Source: Favolaschia claudopus (Eukaryota > Basidiomycota > Agaricomycetes > Agaricales > Mycenaceae). Taken from it: a stretch of 64,000 nucleotides of DNA. The DNA lies in assembly GCA_037176885.1 (NCBI GenBank), contig JAWWNJ010000022.1:1116001-1180000 (forward strand), given 5' to 3'. The notes under the pieces are model-generated. The model ran no database searches. It saw nothing but the letters and a program-made list of their open reading frames with translations, and was not told the DNA's origin. Shown in pieces: positions 32,983-44,140 of the stretch. Position numbers and translations under genes: made by a program. Positions within the stretch are counted from its first letter, which is position 1; each line of letters opens with the position of its first letter.

Positions 32983-33325
32983 CATCACAACTCCTCTGCA
33001 TACACGATCTAATTGTCCAAAAAAAAACGCTGCAGCGGCGCGGCATAGCTTCTGAGCCACACAGAGGTAACTCTAATCGGAGTCTAAGGAATTATGGTGA
33101 AGATGCGTCTAATGAGACAACACATATATGGACAGGCCGCATATGTCGTACAGTAAAACCCGTGTCCGATGTCGACTAGATCCCTCCTCGTACTGCTTGT
33201 ACATGCATATTGCGGAGAAGGTTCCCTGCTAAATGTATGGATTACTGCACCCAGTAGTGGTAGGGTATGAAGCAGAGCAGCCTGTCATGATTCATACACG
33301 GGACACGCCCTGCTGAACGAAAGGA

Positions 33326-34465
33326 CTAGTCCCGCGGCTCATAGGCTTCGACATCGAAGGACGGAATGGAGGGAAATGCTTCATGGTACGCCTTCATTGA
33401 GCTATGTGCCTCTCTGATTACCAACTTTTGGAGTCGGCATCCAGATTTGGATATAAATGCATTGAGTGACTCGATGCACTGTGAATCCGATGAGCCAAGG
33501 AGGCCTTCTCCCAGGCGCAAGGAAACGAGAGCAGGAGTAACGAAGATCTTGATTAAGTTTAGATTTCGGGAGTCGAGCCATTTGAAAGTTAGTGACTGTA
33601 GATGTAACAGCTCGACGTCCGCGTCTCTAGAAAGTCGCGCCTCTGGGCCATATACGTCGAGAGTGAGAGCCACAAGGAATGAGGCTTGTTTTAATATAGG
33701 CACATATTCCTCTGCGCGCATTCTATCCAGCTCCAAAGACGTCAGATGGGACCAAGGGACGGCGAGGCCGACCGATTCCCAGCTCCAGAGCTTGAATGAG
33801 CGAAAAGAGGGGAGGTCCTGACTCTGAAAAGGGAGAAGTTTCCCAGTCGATTCAGTGCTATGACGGCGAGATTTGACCCAGAGGTCTAGCGTGTGGAGCA
33901 GAGGCATGGGCCCATTGATTGCATTCAGTTGCCCAACACCGGAGAGATTCAATCTGACATGCTCCCAGCGAGCACGATATTGGATTAGGGTCGAAAGTAT
34001 TTTGGGCAAGGAGTCCAATGCAGCGTCTGCATTTTCGTTATCACAGTCATAGCGAATAGAGAGCGGCAAAGAGCCGGATCTCTCTAGCCACAGTGGCGCC
34101 AGCGATGGCGCCGACGCTACACAAAAGTTCTTGCGGGCGGCTGGGAAATAAGATAGATCTATGGCCCGCCAGAGCTCGGGGGTGGTGCACGCTATTTCGC
34201 GCCATCGATGGCAGATGTGCGTCAGCACAAACGGTGAATACAATCCAGTCAAGGAAGGGGTGTCCGGATATGCTGGGAGAAAGCGCAGGAAGACTTCCGC
34301 GACGATCTCGCTTGGCAGGGTCAGGACCGGGTACTCGTATGAGTCGAGACGTTTTTGAACAGGCTCTTTAGCCATGCGTAGCGCGTGTACTTGTGTCTGA
34401 AGATCGAGGATTTCAACGTCATTCTGCGCTATGAGCGTGCGACCGATTTCCATGAATTCCAGCAT
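33326..34465 (-). CDS. F-box-like protein A2, intact
   Basis: Intronless protein of about 379 residues. Residues 1-45 form a coiled coil (MLEFMEIGRTLIAQNDVEIL, DLQTQVHALRMAKEPVQKRL). The F-box-like motif follows: YEYPVLTLPSEIVAEVFLRF then PFVLTHICHRWREIACTTPE and LWRAIDLSYFPAARKNF, the common Agaricomycete F-box arrangement. The C-terminal part has LRR-like strands (LLHTLDLWVKSRR, HLTSLELDRMRAEEYVP, LLHLQSLTFKWLDSR, PALVSLRLGEGLL) and ends VEAYEPRD. It likely acts as a substrate adaptor of an SCF ubiquitin ligase (inference from family). The start was chosen by comparison with paralogue A1; the frame stays open 79 codons further upstream, but that stretch is unlike the paralogue. Confidence 0.8.
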   Translation of the reverse strand: MLEFMEIGRTLIAQNDVEILDLQTQVHALRMAKEPVQKRLDSYEYPVLTLPSEIVAEVFLRFLPAYPDTPSLTGLYSPFVLTHICHRWREIACTTPELWRAIDLSYFPAARKNFCVASAPSLAPLWLERSGSLPLSIRYDCDNENADAALDSLPKILSTLIQYRARWEHVRLNLSGVGQLNAINGPMPLLHTLDLWVKSRRHSTESTGKLLPFQSQDLPSFRSFKLWSWESVGLAVPWSHLTSLELDRMRAEEYVPILKQASFLVALTLDVYGPEARLSRDADVELLHLQSLTFKWLDSRNLNLIKIFVTPALVSLRLGEGLLGSSDSQCIESLNAFISKSGCRLQKLVIREAHSSMKAYHEAFPSIPSFDVEAYEPRD

Positions 34466-34894
34466 GGTGAAAGTGCGATGGCTGTTGAAACTTGGGGGAG
34501 AGTTCAAGATATCACAGCACAAATAAATCCAGCAATCGACCCTTGAAGTAGATCCGAGCAGCAAGGTCAGAGAAAACGACGGACTGGCTAATGGAAACCA
34601 AGTCTGTTCGTTGAGAGGGATGGCGTCGAGATCGAAAGGTGCGTGACAAAGGCACACCAGGTCCCACCATAAGTTCAAAGTTGACGCCTTCAAATTTCTC
34701 AAGCGTCTCCTTCGGAGACCAAGTACGAATGATTTTGTTATTCAAAAAACTAAGATACTCGTGTCCTGCGTATCACTCGTTCCTCTTGCACACCTTTTTA
34801 TCCCTTGATTGGAACCAAACTCGGGATCCTCTGGAAGTCGGAACAGATAAATCAATTCTCCAAAAGCCCGAACCACGACCTCTTTCGCCCGAGC

Positions 34895-36153
34895 TCACTC
34901 GAGCCAGGAGCAGTCCGAGTCGCCATCATCGAACACATATTCATAGTAATACTCATCTGCATATTCAGGCGATTGCTGAATCTTGACTATGGGGATTGAG
35001 GGAAACGCCTCGCACAACGCCTCTTCGGAAATCTCCTCAACAGACTCCGTGATCTCCAATTCGCAAAGCTGGCATCCGGATTTCACAACAAATGCTGCAA
35101 GGGACTCGATGCGCGCGAGCTCGGTATAGCCCTCGAGGGAATGTTCGTGCAGCTGCAAGCGAACGAGACCAGGAGTCACAAGGAGTCCGAGCAACGCCCG
35201 ATTCGTGTCGATGTTGTTCTCGATGACCAGCGACTCTAGGTACGGCAGCACAATGTCCGTCTCGACCAATGGAGTGTCCGGCGCGAATACATCAAGTTTG
35301 AGGTGGACGAGCTGTGAAGTCTGCTTCAAAGCAGACATGTAGTCCTGCGAATGCAGTCGTTTCAACTCGAGTGATGTCAATTGAGACCAGGGGAAAGTAA
35401 TGCTGAGCGGTGAAGAACTTTCGAGCAGCAGAGCGCGCAGAAGAGGGAGGTCCTGGCTACGGAAAGTGATAGGGATACACTCGGTGCCTTGTAAGTGTAG
35501 ATGCAGCTCGCGAAGAACTGCATGGGGCCAGCAATCGTATTCAGCTGTGCACCGGACACGTATAGCATGAGGTACTCGAAGCAACAGCGATGGGGATCGA
35601 GGGTCGAAACCAAGGAAAGAGAAACTCCGTCCGCATGTCTGTCGTCATACCGAATGGAAAGTGGCAGAGAGCTCGACCTCGCTAACCAGGATGAAGCTAA
35701 AAAGGTGGCCAATCTAGCGTCGATACTAGTCTGCCGCTTTCGAGAGAGAGTCAGATCGATGGCCCTCCAGAGAGCCGGGGTTTCATGCGCAATTTTGCGC
35801 CATTGGCTGCAGACCTGCGTTAGAAGGAGTGGCGAATATCTCGCAATCAGCGGCGGAAGGTATGGATACGATGGGGCCATATGCAGAAAGACTTCGCGGA
35901 CAATCTTGCTCGGAAGTGTGGTGACTGGGTATTTGTATGAATTTAACTGTTCCCGAGCGGACTTATTCGCTGCACGTAGCGCAGATATGCGAGCCTCGAG
36001 TTCGAAGATTCGAGCGTCCTTCTCTGCCAGAAAAGCGCGATCCTGTTCCATGACGTCCAGCATGGCGAGCGAGGCAAAAATGAGATTCAAAGCGACGTCT
36101 AAGGCTTGAACTTGAAGCTTGAAGTCGTGCTCATTCGGCGTCGTTGCGGACAA
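34895..36153 (-). pseudogene. F-box-like protein B2, single-base frameshift
   Basis: Starts MSATTPNEHDFKLQVQALDV, followed by a coiled coil (AFLAEKDARIFELEARISAL) and an F-box-like motif: YKYPVTTLPSKIVREVFLHM, PLLLTQVCSQWRKIAHETPA, LWRAIDLT. Frame is lost at about 35520, where one base is missing compared with paralogue B1 (GACTGGCATGGGG there, GAACTGCATGGGG here). The expected C-terminal half (LRELHLHLQGTE, TFPWSQLTSLELKRLHSQDY, LPYLESLVIENNID, CSWLE) is open in the next frame to 34895. With one base restored it would be a full-length gene, so either a very young pseudogene or a sequencing error. Its start faces that of NOC4 at 103 bp. Confidence 0.75.
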
Positions 36154-36256
36154 CTTCGAATTCGCATGATGGAAACTGGAGACAACTGAGTTGGTGGCTG
36201 CGCCGGCTTATCGGACCGATACGCCGGAGGCTTGCAAGTTTTCACTATCTCCCTTG

Positions 36257-38214
36257 ATGTCGCGCCCCCGTCCTTCGCTGCCGCCACCCAGCAAGAAACG
36301 AAAAATTGAAAAAGATTCGGAGTTTACCAAGTCCGTCAAACAACTAGAGGACCAACTTACGGTCGCCGCGACTTCCAACGGTTCTTTAAATCCGCTAGCG
36401 GACCTACTTGAGCTTGCATTCAAGGCCGACGATGCCCAGGACACTTCCAAGGCTATATACGCACTTTACCGGGTCTTTGTTATCGTCATAAACGGTGGAA
36501 AGCTTGCTCCAGGTGGCGACGCGGCCGCTAAAGTCGTGAAAACGTGGTTGTGGGAGCGGCTTCATTCATATGTCGACTTTTTGTGCGGCCTATTGAAGGA
36601 TGAAGAAAAGGTGTTACGGGTGGGCATTGTATTTTTATTCTGTTCCGCCAGCTTCATGCCTCGTAGACCTCTGCGATGCAAATTTTGTTCTCGTTACAAA
36701 AACATTTGTCGATAGGGCAATTCAACGTCTCGCATTTCAAAAAAATTGTCTCTGCGCTGTTGATCTGCCCGCCATCTCGGAGAGCAACACAAGATTCCGA
36801 CGGTATCTTGGACGCCGACACTCTGCATCTATTTCACGAGACGTGGTTCAGCGTACACGATGATTTGCGGTGGTTTTTCCTCCGTGAAGCAGGGTCTGTC
36901 AATCGTCTGTACATGTGTATATCAATAACAAAATTCAATAGAACTTTGATATCAACCGCACCACAGCCCGCCAATTTGCTCGCGATCTTAGAGGGCCTCA
37001 CCACCTTTCCCACCGAAAAAGCGGAACTCAATGCATGGTGGGTGTCGGAACTAGGGACAAAGCCAAAACCATCCAAAAAGAAGGCTTCGGACGACGTATC
37101 CTCCGACGAAGAGCCAGAAAAAGAAGAAGCCGAAGACGACTGGCGAAAATTTTTTGAGGACGATGTTACCACAGAGAAATCAACGAAACCCAGTGCGAGG
37201 TTGCACAAACTGACCATCCATCAGTCCTTGCATTCTCTAGCTTCTCACCGGGCGGTATTCACGCGTGCATGGCTTGCGCTTCTCCCAAGACTGTCTGGCG
37301 ACAAGAGTTTGTCGAGCCGAGCGCTGAATGTGATGCACCGAGGTGTCATGCCGCACTTGACGAGACCTGTGCTAATCATGGACTGGGTCGGTGGATGCGT
37401 CGATCATGGTATTTCTACTTGCTCGATAATTAAATTTACGCTGACAAGCTATCAGGCGGATCCATCGGCCTTCTTGCCCTCAACGCTCTGTTTGTGCTAA
37501 TGAAAGAGTACAATCTCGACTATCCATCATTCTACACAAAACTGTACGCTTTTCTGGATCGAGATGTCCTTCATTCAAAACATCGTGCCCGCTTCTTCCG
37601 ACTCACGGAATTGTTCCTCAGTTCAACGTCAGTCTCTATTAAAGCCTCTTTTCGTCCTTCACTGATTCAAACAAAGACACCTCCCTGCGACCCTTCTCGC
37701 CTCCTTCATAAAGCGCCTCGCCCGCCTATCGCTCTCCGCCCCACCCGCCGCCATAGTCCTAATCATCCCCCTCACATACAACACCCTTAAGCGGCACCCC
37801 GCCCTCATGCTCATGATCCATCGCGCAGAGAGCAACGGCTCTGAATCCTCCGATCCCTTCGACCCAACAGAACCAAACCCCCTCCTCACAAAAGCCATCG
37901 AGAGCTCTATCTGGGAGCTCAACTCACACCGCGAGCATTACCTCGCTGGTGTATCGACCATGGCCAAAATATTCTCCGAGGCATTCACCAAGCAGGGGTA
38001 TGCGATGGAGGATTTTTTGGATCATACGTATGGCACGGTATGATATTTCATTGTTCTCATGCTCTATTCTGTATTCATGGAGATATAGCTGTTCGAGGCC
38101 GATGCAACTCGAAAGATCAAGAAGGAACCGCCGGTGGCCATTGAGATGGGCAAAGCAGATTTGTTTTCTTCAGACACCGATGTTGTTACTGAGCTGTGGA
38201 GTTTTGCGTCTTAA
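36257..38214 (+). CDS. NOC4: nucleolar complex protein 4 (NOC4)
   Basis: Ribosome-biogenesis factor; in yeast Noc4 pairs with Nop14 for maturation and export of the 40S subunit. Exon 1 encodes a basic start (PSLPPPSKKRKIEKD) and SLNPLADLLELAFKADDAQD. Later exons give SAMQILFSLQKHLSIGQFNV, ANLLAILEGLTTFPTEKAEL, an acidic Lys/Glu linker (SSDEEPEKEEAEDDW), then the conserved CBF/NOC domain: FTRAWLALLPRLSGDKSLSS, RALNVMHRGVMPHLTRPVLI, MDWVGGCVDHGGSIGLLALN, YPSFYTKLYAFLDRDVLHSK, RARFFRLTELFLSSTHLPAT, LASFIKRLARLSLSAPPAAI, and FEADATRKIKKEPPVAIEM near the end. Six exons; introns at about 36620, 36900, 37410, 37630 and 38040. The stop TAA is 38212-38214. It shares a 103-bp divergent promoter with F-box B2. 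Confidence 0.92.
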
Positions 38215-38238
38215 TCTATAGTTTATGCCCCTCGAATA

Positions 38239-38388
38239 ATGTGTGTATCATCAGATGTCTTAGATTCTCAGCCATGCTCTGTCTCAACCGACACGTTCTC
38301 CACGACTAAGACATGGCCCTTCGACATGGTGTATGATGACGGATACGTTGACTGTTTCATAGAGGCTCTCGCGGCTGTTTCAGAGTGA
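38239..38388 (+). other. possible small ORF downstream of NOC4
   Basis: A 49-codon open frame starting MCVSSDVLDSQPC and ending DDGYVDCFIEALAAVSE. It is not recognisable and could equally be 3' UTR. Listed because the space between NOC4 and the next gene holds nothing else. Confidence 0.15.
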
Positions 38389-38487
38389 CTCCTTTCCTGA
38401 CTGAACCTCTTGACGTCTTGAATTTTTAAGGGGCGTGCAACAGCCAACTCTTGAGTACTACTCGAGTCCAGTCTTTACTGATTCTCA

Positions 38488-39252
38488 ATGACATCCGAAC
38501 AAGGAAAACCTCATCCAACAACCCCAGACCCTCCGCTCCAAAACCACTTCACCGAACACCCCAGATTCTTCTTTCCCGATGGCACGGTAATTTTCCTGGT
38601 GCGTCAACAGCCCAGGGGCATGCAAAGCCAACCGATAACCTCTAACCATATTTCAGGTCGAGAGTACCTTATACCGGGTGCACCGCTATTTCTTCGAACG
38701 CGATTCACCTATATTCGCGACCATGTTTACCCTTCCTTCGGCCGCAGGCGAGCGGCCCGAAGGTGAAGTTGTCGAAAATCCCATCATCTTAGAAGGAATA
38801 GCCGCTCTGGACTTTGACCGCTTTCTGGCCGTTTTATATCCCTTGTGCGTTCTTTCGTCCAATTGATTATCAAGTTCTGACTTTCGCGCAGAGATTTTGC
38901 CACAAGAGATATCGCATCTGCAGAAGAATGGACTTCTGTACTGTCACTTTCCACACGATGGGATTTCACGTCCTTGCACGAACTTGCCAAACAGCATCTT
39001 TTTCTCATAACCACGGCGGTCGAACGCATTGCCCTTGGTCGTCGGTACGACATCACAAGTTGGCTCGTCCCTGCGTACACAGAGGTCTGTGAACGGAAGG
39101 AACCATTGACCCTTGCCGAGGGCCAATTACTTGGCCTCGAAGATTCGATATGTGTGGCACAAGTCCGCCACACCATTCGCTATTCTTCGAATCTAAATCG
39201 TCATCACGACTCGATCGTCGCACTTGTTCGAGACGTCTTTTTACCGCCTTAG
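38488..39252 (+). CDS. BTB/POZ domain protein
   Basis: Three-exon gene. Exon 1 encodes MTSEQGKPHPTTPDPP then HPRFFFPDGTVIFL; intron (GTGCGTCAAC...TTTCAG) leads to VESTLYRVHRYFFERDSPIF and FTLPSAAGERPEGE, ALDFDRFLAVLYP; a second intron leads to RDFATRDIASAEEWTSVLSL and LHELAKQHLFLITTAVERIA, ending LVRDVFLPP. This is the standard Agaricomycete BTB domain plus helical tail, about 220 residues. Intron positions match those in the BTB part of the large gene at 11286-15344, so the two are paralogues. BTB proteins dimerise and often act as Cullin-3 adaptors; the partner here is unknown. Confidence 0.85.
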
Positions 39253-39359
39253 AATAATGGATGCGAATATTGTTACAAGCTCGAGGATAGAATGCAGCAT
39301 ACAGCAGTGCTATGTGAGATACAAAGTCAACTGAATGATAGTGGGACGGAATATATCCG

Positions 39360-40525
39360 TCAATGAGATGGAAGGTAACGAGGCTTCAGAGATAGAGAGC
39401 GTTGTAAGCCATGAGACGACTTCAGGGTAACGAAACAGCGGTCGCCATTCTTTTTGTCCCAGTGCACGGCACCCGTTATGCTTCTTTTGCTAACGGTTCC
39501 TGTATGCACCGCGCGTTGTCGTCCTTTGCAATTGCGCTTTCCCTCGCAAGCAGGATCAGGCTGGTCGTCATTGAGGACCAAAACCTGGACAGGAGCGTTG
39601 GAAGTCGCGACCTCAAACCTGCCTTCGTACGTAGGAGGCAAGGTCAGCTGAGCTCGTGAATTCGAAGATTGTGCGTCGATGGAGAGTACAGAGTTGAGGG
39701 GCGCTGAAGCAATCTGACCCGTCAATTTGCCATTTGAGGTGGTCGTTTTGATGATGAAGTTCTCTGCTTTCGCTGAGGTGGCGCCTAGATTGAGGTTGTA
39801 GTCAAGCGCACTAAGATATTATAATCAGTAGAGGAAACGATGCTGCAAGACAGTTCAGCTCACTTGTTAGTGGTCCGCAGAGTGATCTCTTTCGACGTCT
39901 GGAGACCACTGTCTTCTGTGATGGAGACAGCAGCCTTAATAGCACTGTTGCTCGTGTGGAGGATCAAGGAGTCCACAACAGCGTACAACCCAGAAATGCC
40001 CCCATCGGAAGATGTGACTTTGGTTCTTGGGGCTACCAGTGCCTTTGAAAAGGAGATTGGAGAAGGCTTGAAGTCTAGATCATTCCAACTCACCTTCGCA
40101 TTAACAGATCCATTGGACGTGTCGAGCGTGGCATTCGCGGCCGTGAGCTCCTGGAGGATGGTGTCAGTTTCATCGGGGAAAAGTAATGTGAACACAGACT
40201 TCTGTGTTGATCTTTCCGTTGAACCCCTTGAGGGAAAGACGATTGAAATAGACACCAGGTAAAGATTCGACGTCTTGCGAGAAATTGCTGACCTCGGTAG
40301 AAAGAGCGTTGACATGGGCGGAGCGGGGAATAATGAGCTCGACATCAAAGGAAAGACGGTCAGTCCACGATCGTCTGCGCCAGGGTTGCGGAGTCTGAGA
40401 AGGGGTTCACATGAAAGTTCGAGCCTCCAGAAAAACACGACTTCGTATGCCCACACCTAGCTCACCGTCCTCGCGGGCAATCATACAAACACGAGCGAGG
40501 TCTCGAATGGCATCTTTGTAATAGT
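39360..40525 (-). CDS. repetitive beta-rich hypothetical protein (DUF4097-like)
   Basis: The C-terminal exons are clear: INTE joined to ELTAANATLDTSNGSVNAK, then ALVAPRTKVTSSDGGISG, LYAVVDSLILHTSNSAIKAA, ITLRTTNK, AENFIIKTTTSNGKLTG, SVLSIDAQSSNSRAQLTLP, TYEGRFEVATSNAPVQVLV. The repeated '(L/V).(T/A)SNG/SNS' strands look like the beta-helical repeats of DUF4097-type adhesin-like proteins common in Agaricomycetes. Upstream DVELIIPRSAHVNALSTEV fits the same family. The 5' end is unresolved: the segment near 40390-40525 (ARVCMIAREDGELGVGI) likely belongs but I could not find a splice joining it in frame, and the usual N-terminal membrane anchor was not found. Function is unknown. Confidence 0.55.
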
Positions 40526-40912
40526 TCACCTGAAGGCGTCTTGAAAAAATCGCGGGGATTATCTGCCTGTCGCAAGTTTGAAGTATGCAGCAGTAAAACC
40601 CAGCAAGACAACACTGCCTGCTCTCAACTGGCAGATACAGGCACAAATCTCAAGACTCATTGACATGTTGCGACTCAGCTCCCAAACGGTACAGTAGTGG
40701 TACAGTTCACAACACTCCCTTTGGCAGAGTTGCTGGAGGACGCTCGGAACTTCGGACAGCGTGTTCGACGAGTAGATTGTGGTGGTACAGGTTCAAGTTG
40801 GCTGGCGCATCAACAAACTGCGCCAATTCTTCTCATCCGAAACTATCTTCTTGCGATTCTCCTTCAAGCTTTGCCTAGAATCTACAACGCCGCTCGTCAA
40901 ATCCAGCTCTCA

Positions 40913-41621
40913 TCAACTCAACACAAAACGCACCTTTTCTTCTCCACCATTGACCCCAGGAATCTTCAATGGCAACGAGTTGGTCATCACAACGCACATC
41001 CTTGCCACCTCCGTCGGATGCTCGTTACTCCACTTATGGCTGGTTCCCTTCTGCACGAGGAAGTCCCCCGCCTTGAGGACTTTCTGCTCGCCGCCGTCGA
41101 GCGTGATGGTGATTTCGCCGTGCATCATGACGACGAGGTCGAAGGTGACTGTTCTGTATACATTCGATCGTCAATTTTCGTTTCAATCAAAATCGAAACC
41201 TACCTGTGCATGGGGGTAGCACCGCCAGGCGGGACGTCGAAGACGCGGCTTCAGCAACTATGCCTTAGCCGCCACCCCCATCTTGAAACTCTGGGGAGAA
41301 AGAACGTACCAGGATAACCCAGGAACGTCAAATAAATTCGGCAGCCCTTCGTGATTGCGCCCATTTGCTTCCTCATTGGCCCAGTCTTTGGGATCTTGAT
41401 TGTTGACGGGAAGCGACGGCGCTGCAGCAATGAATGAGAGTGCCATGCCGTTTGGGCGCGTGTTAACCTCGACAAGGGCGTCGGATGCGAAAGTTGCGAG
41501 TGCATCGGGGCCGTGGCCTGTGACGACGCGGCGGACTGGCAGGCAAGTATGTAGATGGTCAGTGCGCTGCTGGTGGTATTTTGCTGGAGGTGAACTGGTG
41601 TTTACCTGGCGGGAGGGACAT
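40913..41621 (-). CDS. small cupin-domain protein
   Basis: Four exons give a protein of about 170 residues: MSLPP joined to VRRVVTGHGPDALATFASDA, LVEVNTRPNGMALSFIAAAP, EGLPNLFDVPGLS, then RVFDVPPGGATPMHR (cupin motif 1 region), then TVTFDLVVMMHGEITITLDG, QKVLKAGDFLVQKGTSHKW (cupin motif 2 'G......G..H.W'), and a tail RMCVVMTNSLPLKIPGV. The single-domain beta-barrel resembles fungal cupins annotated near secondary-metabolite genes. Several usual metal-binding His are replaced or shifted (only MHR and SHKW remain), so metal binding is uncertain. No signal peptide. It lies next to the P450 gene, same strand, 216 bp away. Confidence 0.75.
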
Positions 41622-41837
41622 TTTGGGAAGCTGGATGATAGGACGGAGGGGAGTCAACTTTTGGTGTGTGGACCGGCCGTCTTTTATATCTTTCAGGCAG
41701 GCGGCGCTTACAACCATCAGATAGATATTTTACATGCATTCAGACAGTCGGCATCAGCAGTAGATTTCCTATTTGAAAACTAAAAAATTAAGAATGATAT
41801 TCTCCTTTGTTTCTAGAACGACTATAATCTACGATAT

Positions 41838-44140
41838 TTAGACGCGTTCGACCATCAACGGCATACTAGGGCCCTTGTCGAATCCTTTCACCCAGGGCAT
41901 CTGGATATTGGCAAGCTTCCAAGTGACTTCATCTTTGCTCAAGGACACCTTGAATTCGTCGAGCAACATGCTCAGGATCACCTCTGTAATGCGTAGTTTC
42001 GCCATCAACAAACAATTCTGAGAAACAGCAAAGAAACGTACTCATTTCAAGCTGCGCAAATTTCATGCCGCTACAAGAACGAGTGGTAAGCACGCTGATG
42101 ATTGGACTCGAGGACAGGACAGAAGCTTCTTACATGCAAGCGCGTCCACCGCCGAGGAAGGACATTCTGTTTGCGATGGTGAGCGGCACGAACAACGAAC
42201 AACACGCAAGAAGAGCACGCACGTTCCAGCATAAATGCTCGGCAGATGCGCATCCATGGCGAGTTTCGGCACGCCGTTCTCCCAACGCTCGGGCTTCCAC
42301 TCATCGGCGTCGGGGCCCCAAATACGCGGGTCACGATTGGCAGCGCCAATCCCGATGTGAATGTTCTGGTTCTCTGCGATGGGAACCTCCGTGATCATCT
42401 TGCCGTCAGTACCCATGACTGGCCAAAGCAGCGGCAGAACGGCCGGCGCGCGGGCGCTGTGTGGTTTAATTGAATGAGCGACAAGGACGAAAACAAGGGC
42501 AAAGGAAAGATACGTGCGTGCGGGTCATGAATGTAACGGCGGCATGTCTGAAAGTAAGTAAGGTTGAGTCGAGATAATCAGCTCAGTTCGGCTAGATCGC
42601 AAACAAGAACGTGGCGTACAGTCGGAGGGTTTCGCGGCAAACCGCCTCGAGGTATGGCAGCTCGCTAAGAAGGTCGTAGCCGAGGTCGCGGTTCCCATGT
42701 TCTTTCTCCCACTCGTCCTTGGCTTTGCGGATCTCATTTCGGAGCCGTGTTTGTATGTCCTGGTGGGTGCAAAGAAGATGGAGGATGTGTGCGAGAGTTG
42801 ATGAGGTGGTGTCGTGGGAGGTAAACACGAGTGTCCTATAGGAATGGGTCAGTTGATAATGGATTCTCCGGGACATATACGCGTACGTGAGCTGTGCCAG
42901 GACCTCCGAATCTGAAAGCTTATCTTCATCAGACTCGGCGCTTTCCATCCCACGCACTTGTTAAAATGGTTAATTATTATCACATGCTGTTGAATGTCGG
43001 TAACTTACTGAGGATGCTGACGATGTCGCGACCATGCCCAACTTGGTCAAGCACCTTCTCGTCGCCGCGCTTGATTGCCTCTTTCTTGGACTCGAAGACG
43101 GCGGAGTTGACCTTATACATGGTGTTCACGATGTCGCGGAGACGGTGCAGACGGCGGCTAGGGGTGATGTTGACTAGCCAGCCACGGAAAGAAGGTGTGC
43201 CGATTTTAAGGATATATGGGAGGAACTGACGCTCAATTGCGAGCGAGAAGATTGCGGGGCTGGAAGACCACAAGGTTTGTCGAGGTACTGAAAGTGAAAA
43301 GTCAAACGCACATGAGGCCACGGAGAGCATCCCGGAATTCATTCCTGCCGTCGTCGTCTTCGAGTGCATTGAATGAATGTCCAAGACCGCCCTGGCCGAT
43401 CCCCTCAAGTGCAGTACGCATCATGAGGTCAAGCATATCTTGGCGACTCGCGCCGTTCTGCGTTCGTTTCTTGAGCAGGTCAGTTAACTAGCAAAGGCAT
43501 TAGCAAGGGCTTGGAAGTATCATTCAGAATAGACGAATACCTTGTGGACAACCTCGTAGATAGCCGGGGTAATGTCTCGCATATGGCTCGTCCCAAAAAC
43601 AGGGTTGATAATTCGGCGTTGATTTCTGTGGTGAGCACCCGTTGTGGACAAGAGACCGTCGCCGAATATAACACCGTTCCCTCTTTAGCAGCATGTTAGG
43701 TTCGAACATAACAATCAAATTCCTGACACAAAACTCACTGGACGAAGGTTGTCGTCTGCTCGAAGATATCTTGGTCCTTGACGCAGACCTGGTTGAGCGC
43801 AAGAGGATCCGTCACGTAGACGTTTTCGTCCTAAACTTGCAGTTAGTATCACCGAAAGAGCACAGCAAGAAACGGGGTTCACTCCAAATAGCGCATGAAT
43901 TTTGACGAGGCCGCCGAACTGTCGCGGAAGTTGGTGATGCCAGCTCATGCCGGCGGGACTGTAGAGTTCACCAAGGTTTCCTCTACGCCACGACGTACGA
44001 GCCGGCCCTGGAAGGTTGCGAATCGGAATCTTAACGACGGTGCGTCGGTAGAAAGCCCATCCCATGCGCAAGGTGAGGAGGGCGAGGACGACGGTGGCTG
44101 CGGTGATCGTGTTACCACTCAGCATGTCTGTACTGAGCAT
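41838..44140 (-). CDS. cytochrome P450 monooxygenase
   Basis: Membrane-anchored class II P450. The N-terminus has a membrane helix (TITAATVVLALLTLRMGWAF) and a Pro-rich hinge (IPIRNLPGPA). Further exons give GDENVYVTDPLALNQVCV, DQDIFEQTTTFV, the I-helix FTSHDTTSSTLAHILHLLC, the ExxR helix YLEAVCRETLRLY, AENQNIHIGIGAANRDPRIW, the PERW segment, and the heme loop FLGGGRACIGMKFAQLEM with its ligand Cys. It ends WVKGFDKGPSMPLMVERV. At least ten introns are predicted. All key residues are present, so it should be active with a P450 reductase at the ER. Its clan (the 'LPGP..SWRRGNLGEL' type common in mushrooms) is typical of xenobiotic or natural-product oxidation; substrate unknown. Confidence 0.92.

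Larger units (their letters stand above)
29447..32985. repeat. tandem segmental duplication, unit 1 (decayed)
   Basis: Direct copy of 33029-36660, offset by about 3.6 kb. Order in both units is F-box A (minus), F-box B (minus), NOC4 5' end (plus). Flanking landmarks also match, such as GGACAGGCCG(A/C)ATATGTCG and TGCTAAATGTATG before the first gene, and the block from ATCCTCTGGAA to CTCGAGCCAGGAGCAGTCCGA between the two F-box genes. Similarity ends at about 32980, a few dozen bases into NOC4 intron 1. Both F-box copies here carry indels. Confidence 0.88.
33029..36660. repeat. tandem segmental duplication, unit 2
   Basis: The better-preserved unit of the pair, ending within NOC4 intron 1, where sequence identity with unit 1 is lost. 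It holds an intact F-box A2, an F-box B2 with one base missing, and the 5' end of the complete NOC4 gene. Because the full NOC4 is attached only here, this is probably the ancestral unit and unit 1 the inserted copy. Confidence 0.85.

Noticed and set aside
33326..34702. Longer start for F-box A2 at 34702
   Set aside because: The extra 79 residues resemble translated 5' UTR and have no counterpart in paralogue A1, which starts at the inner ATG.
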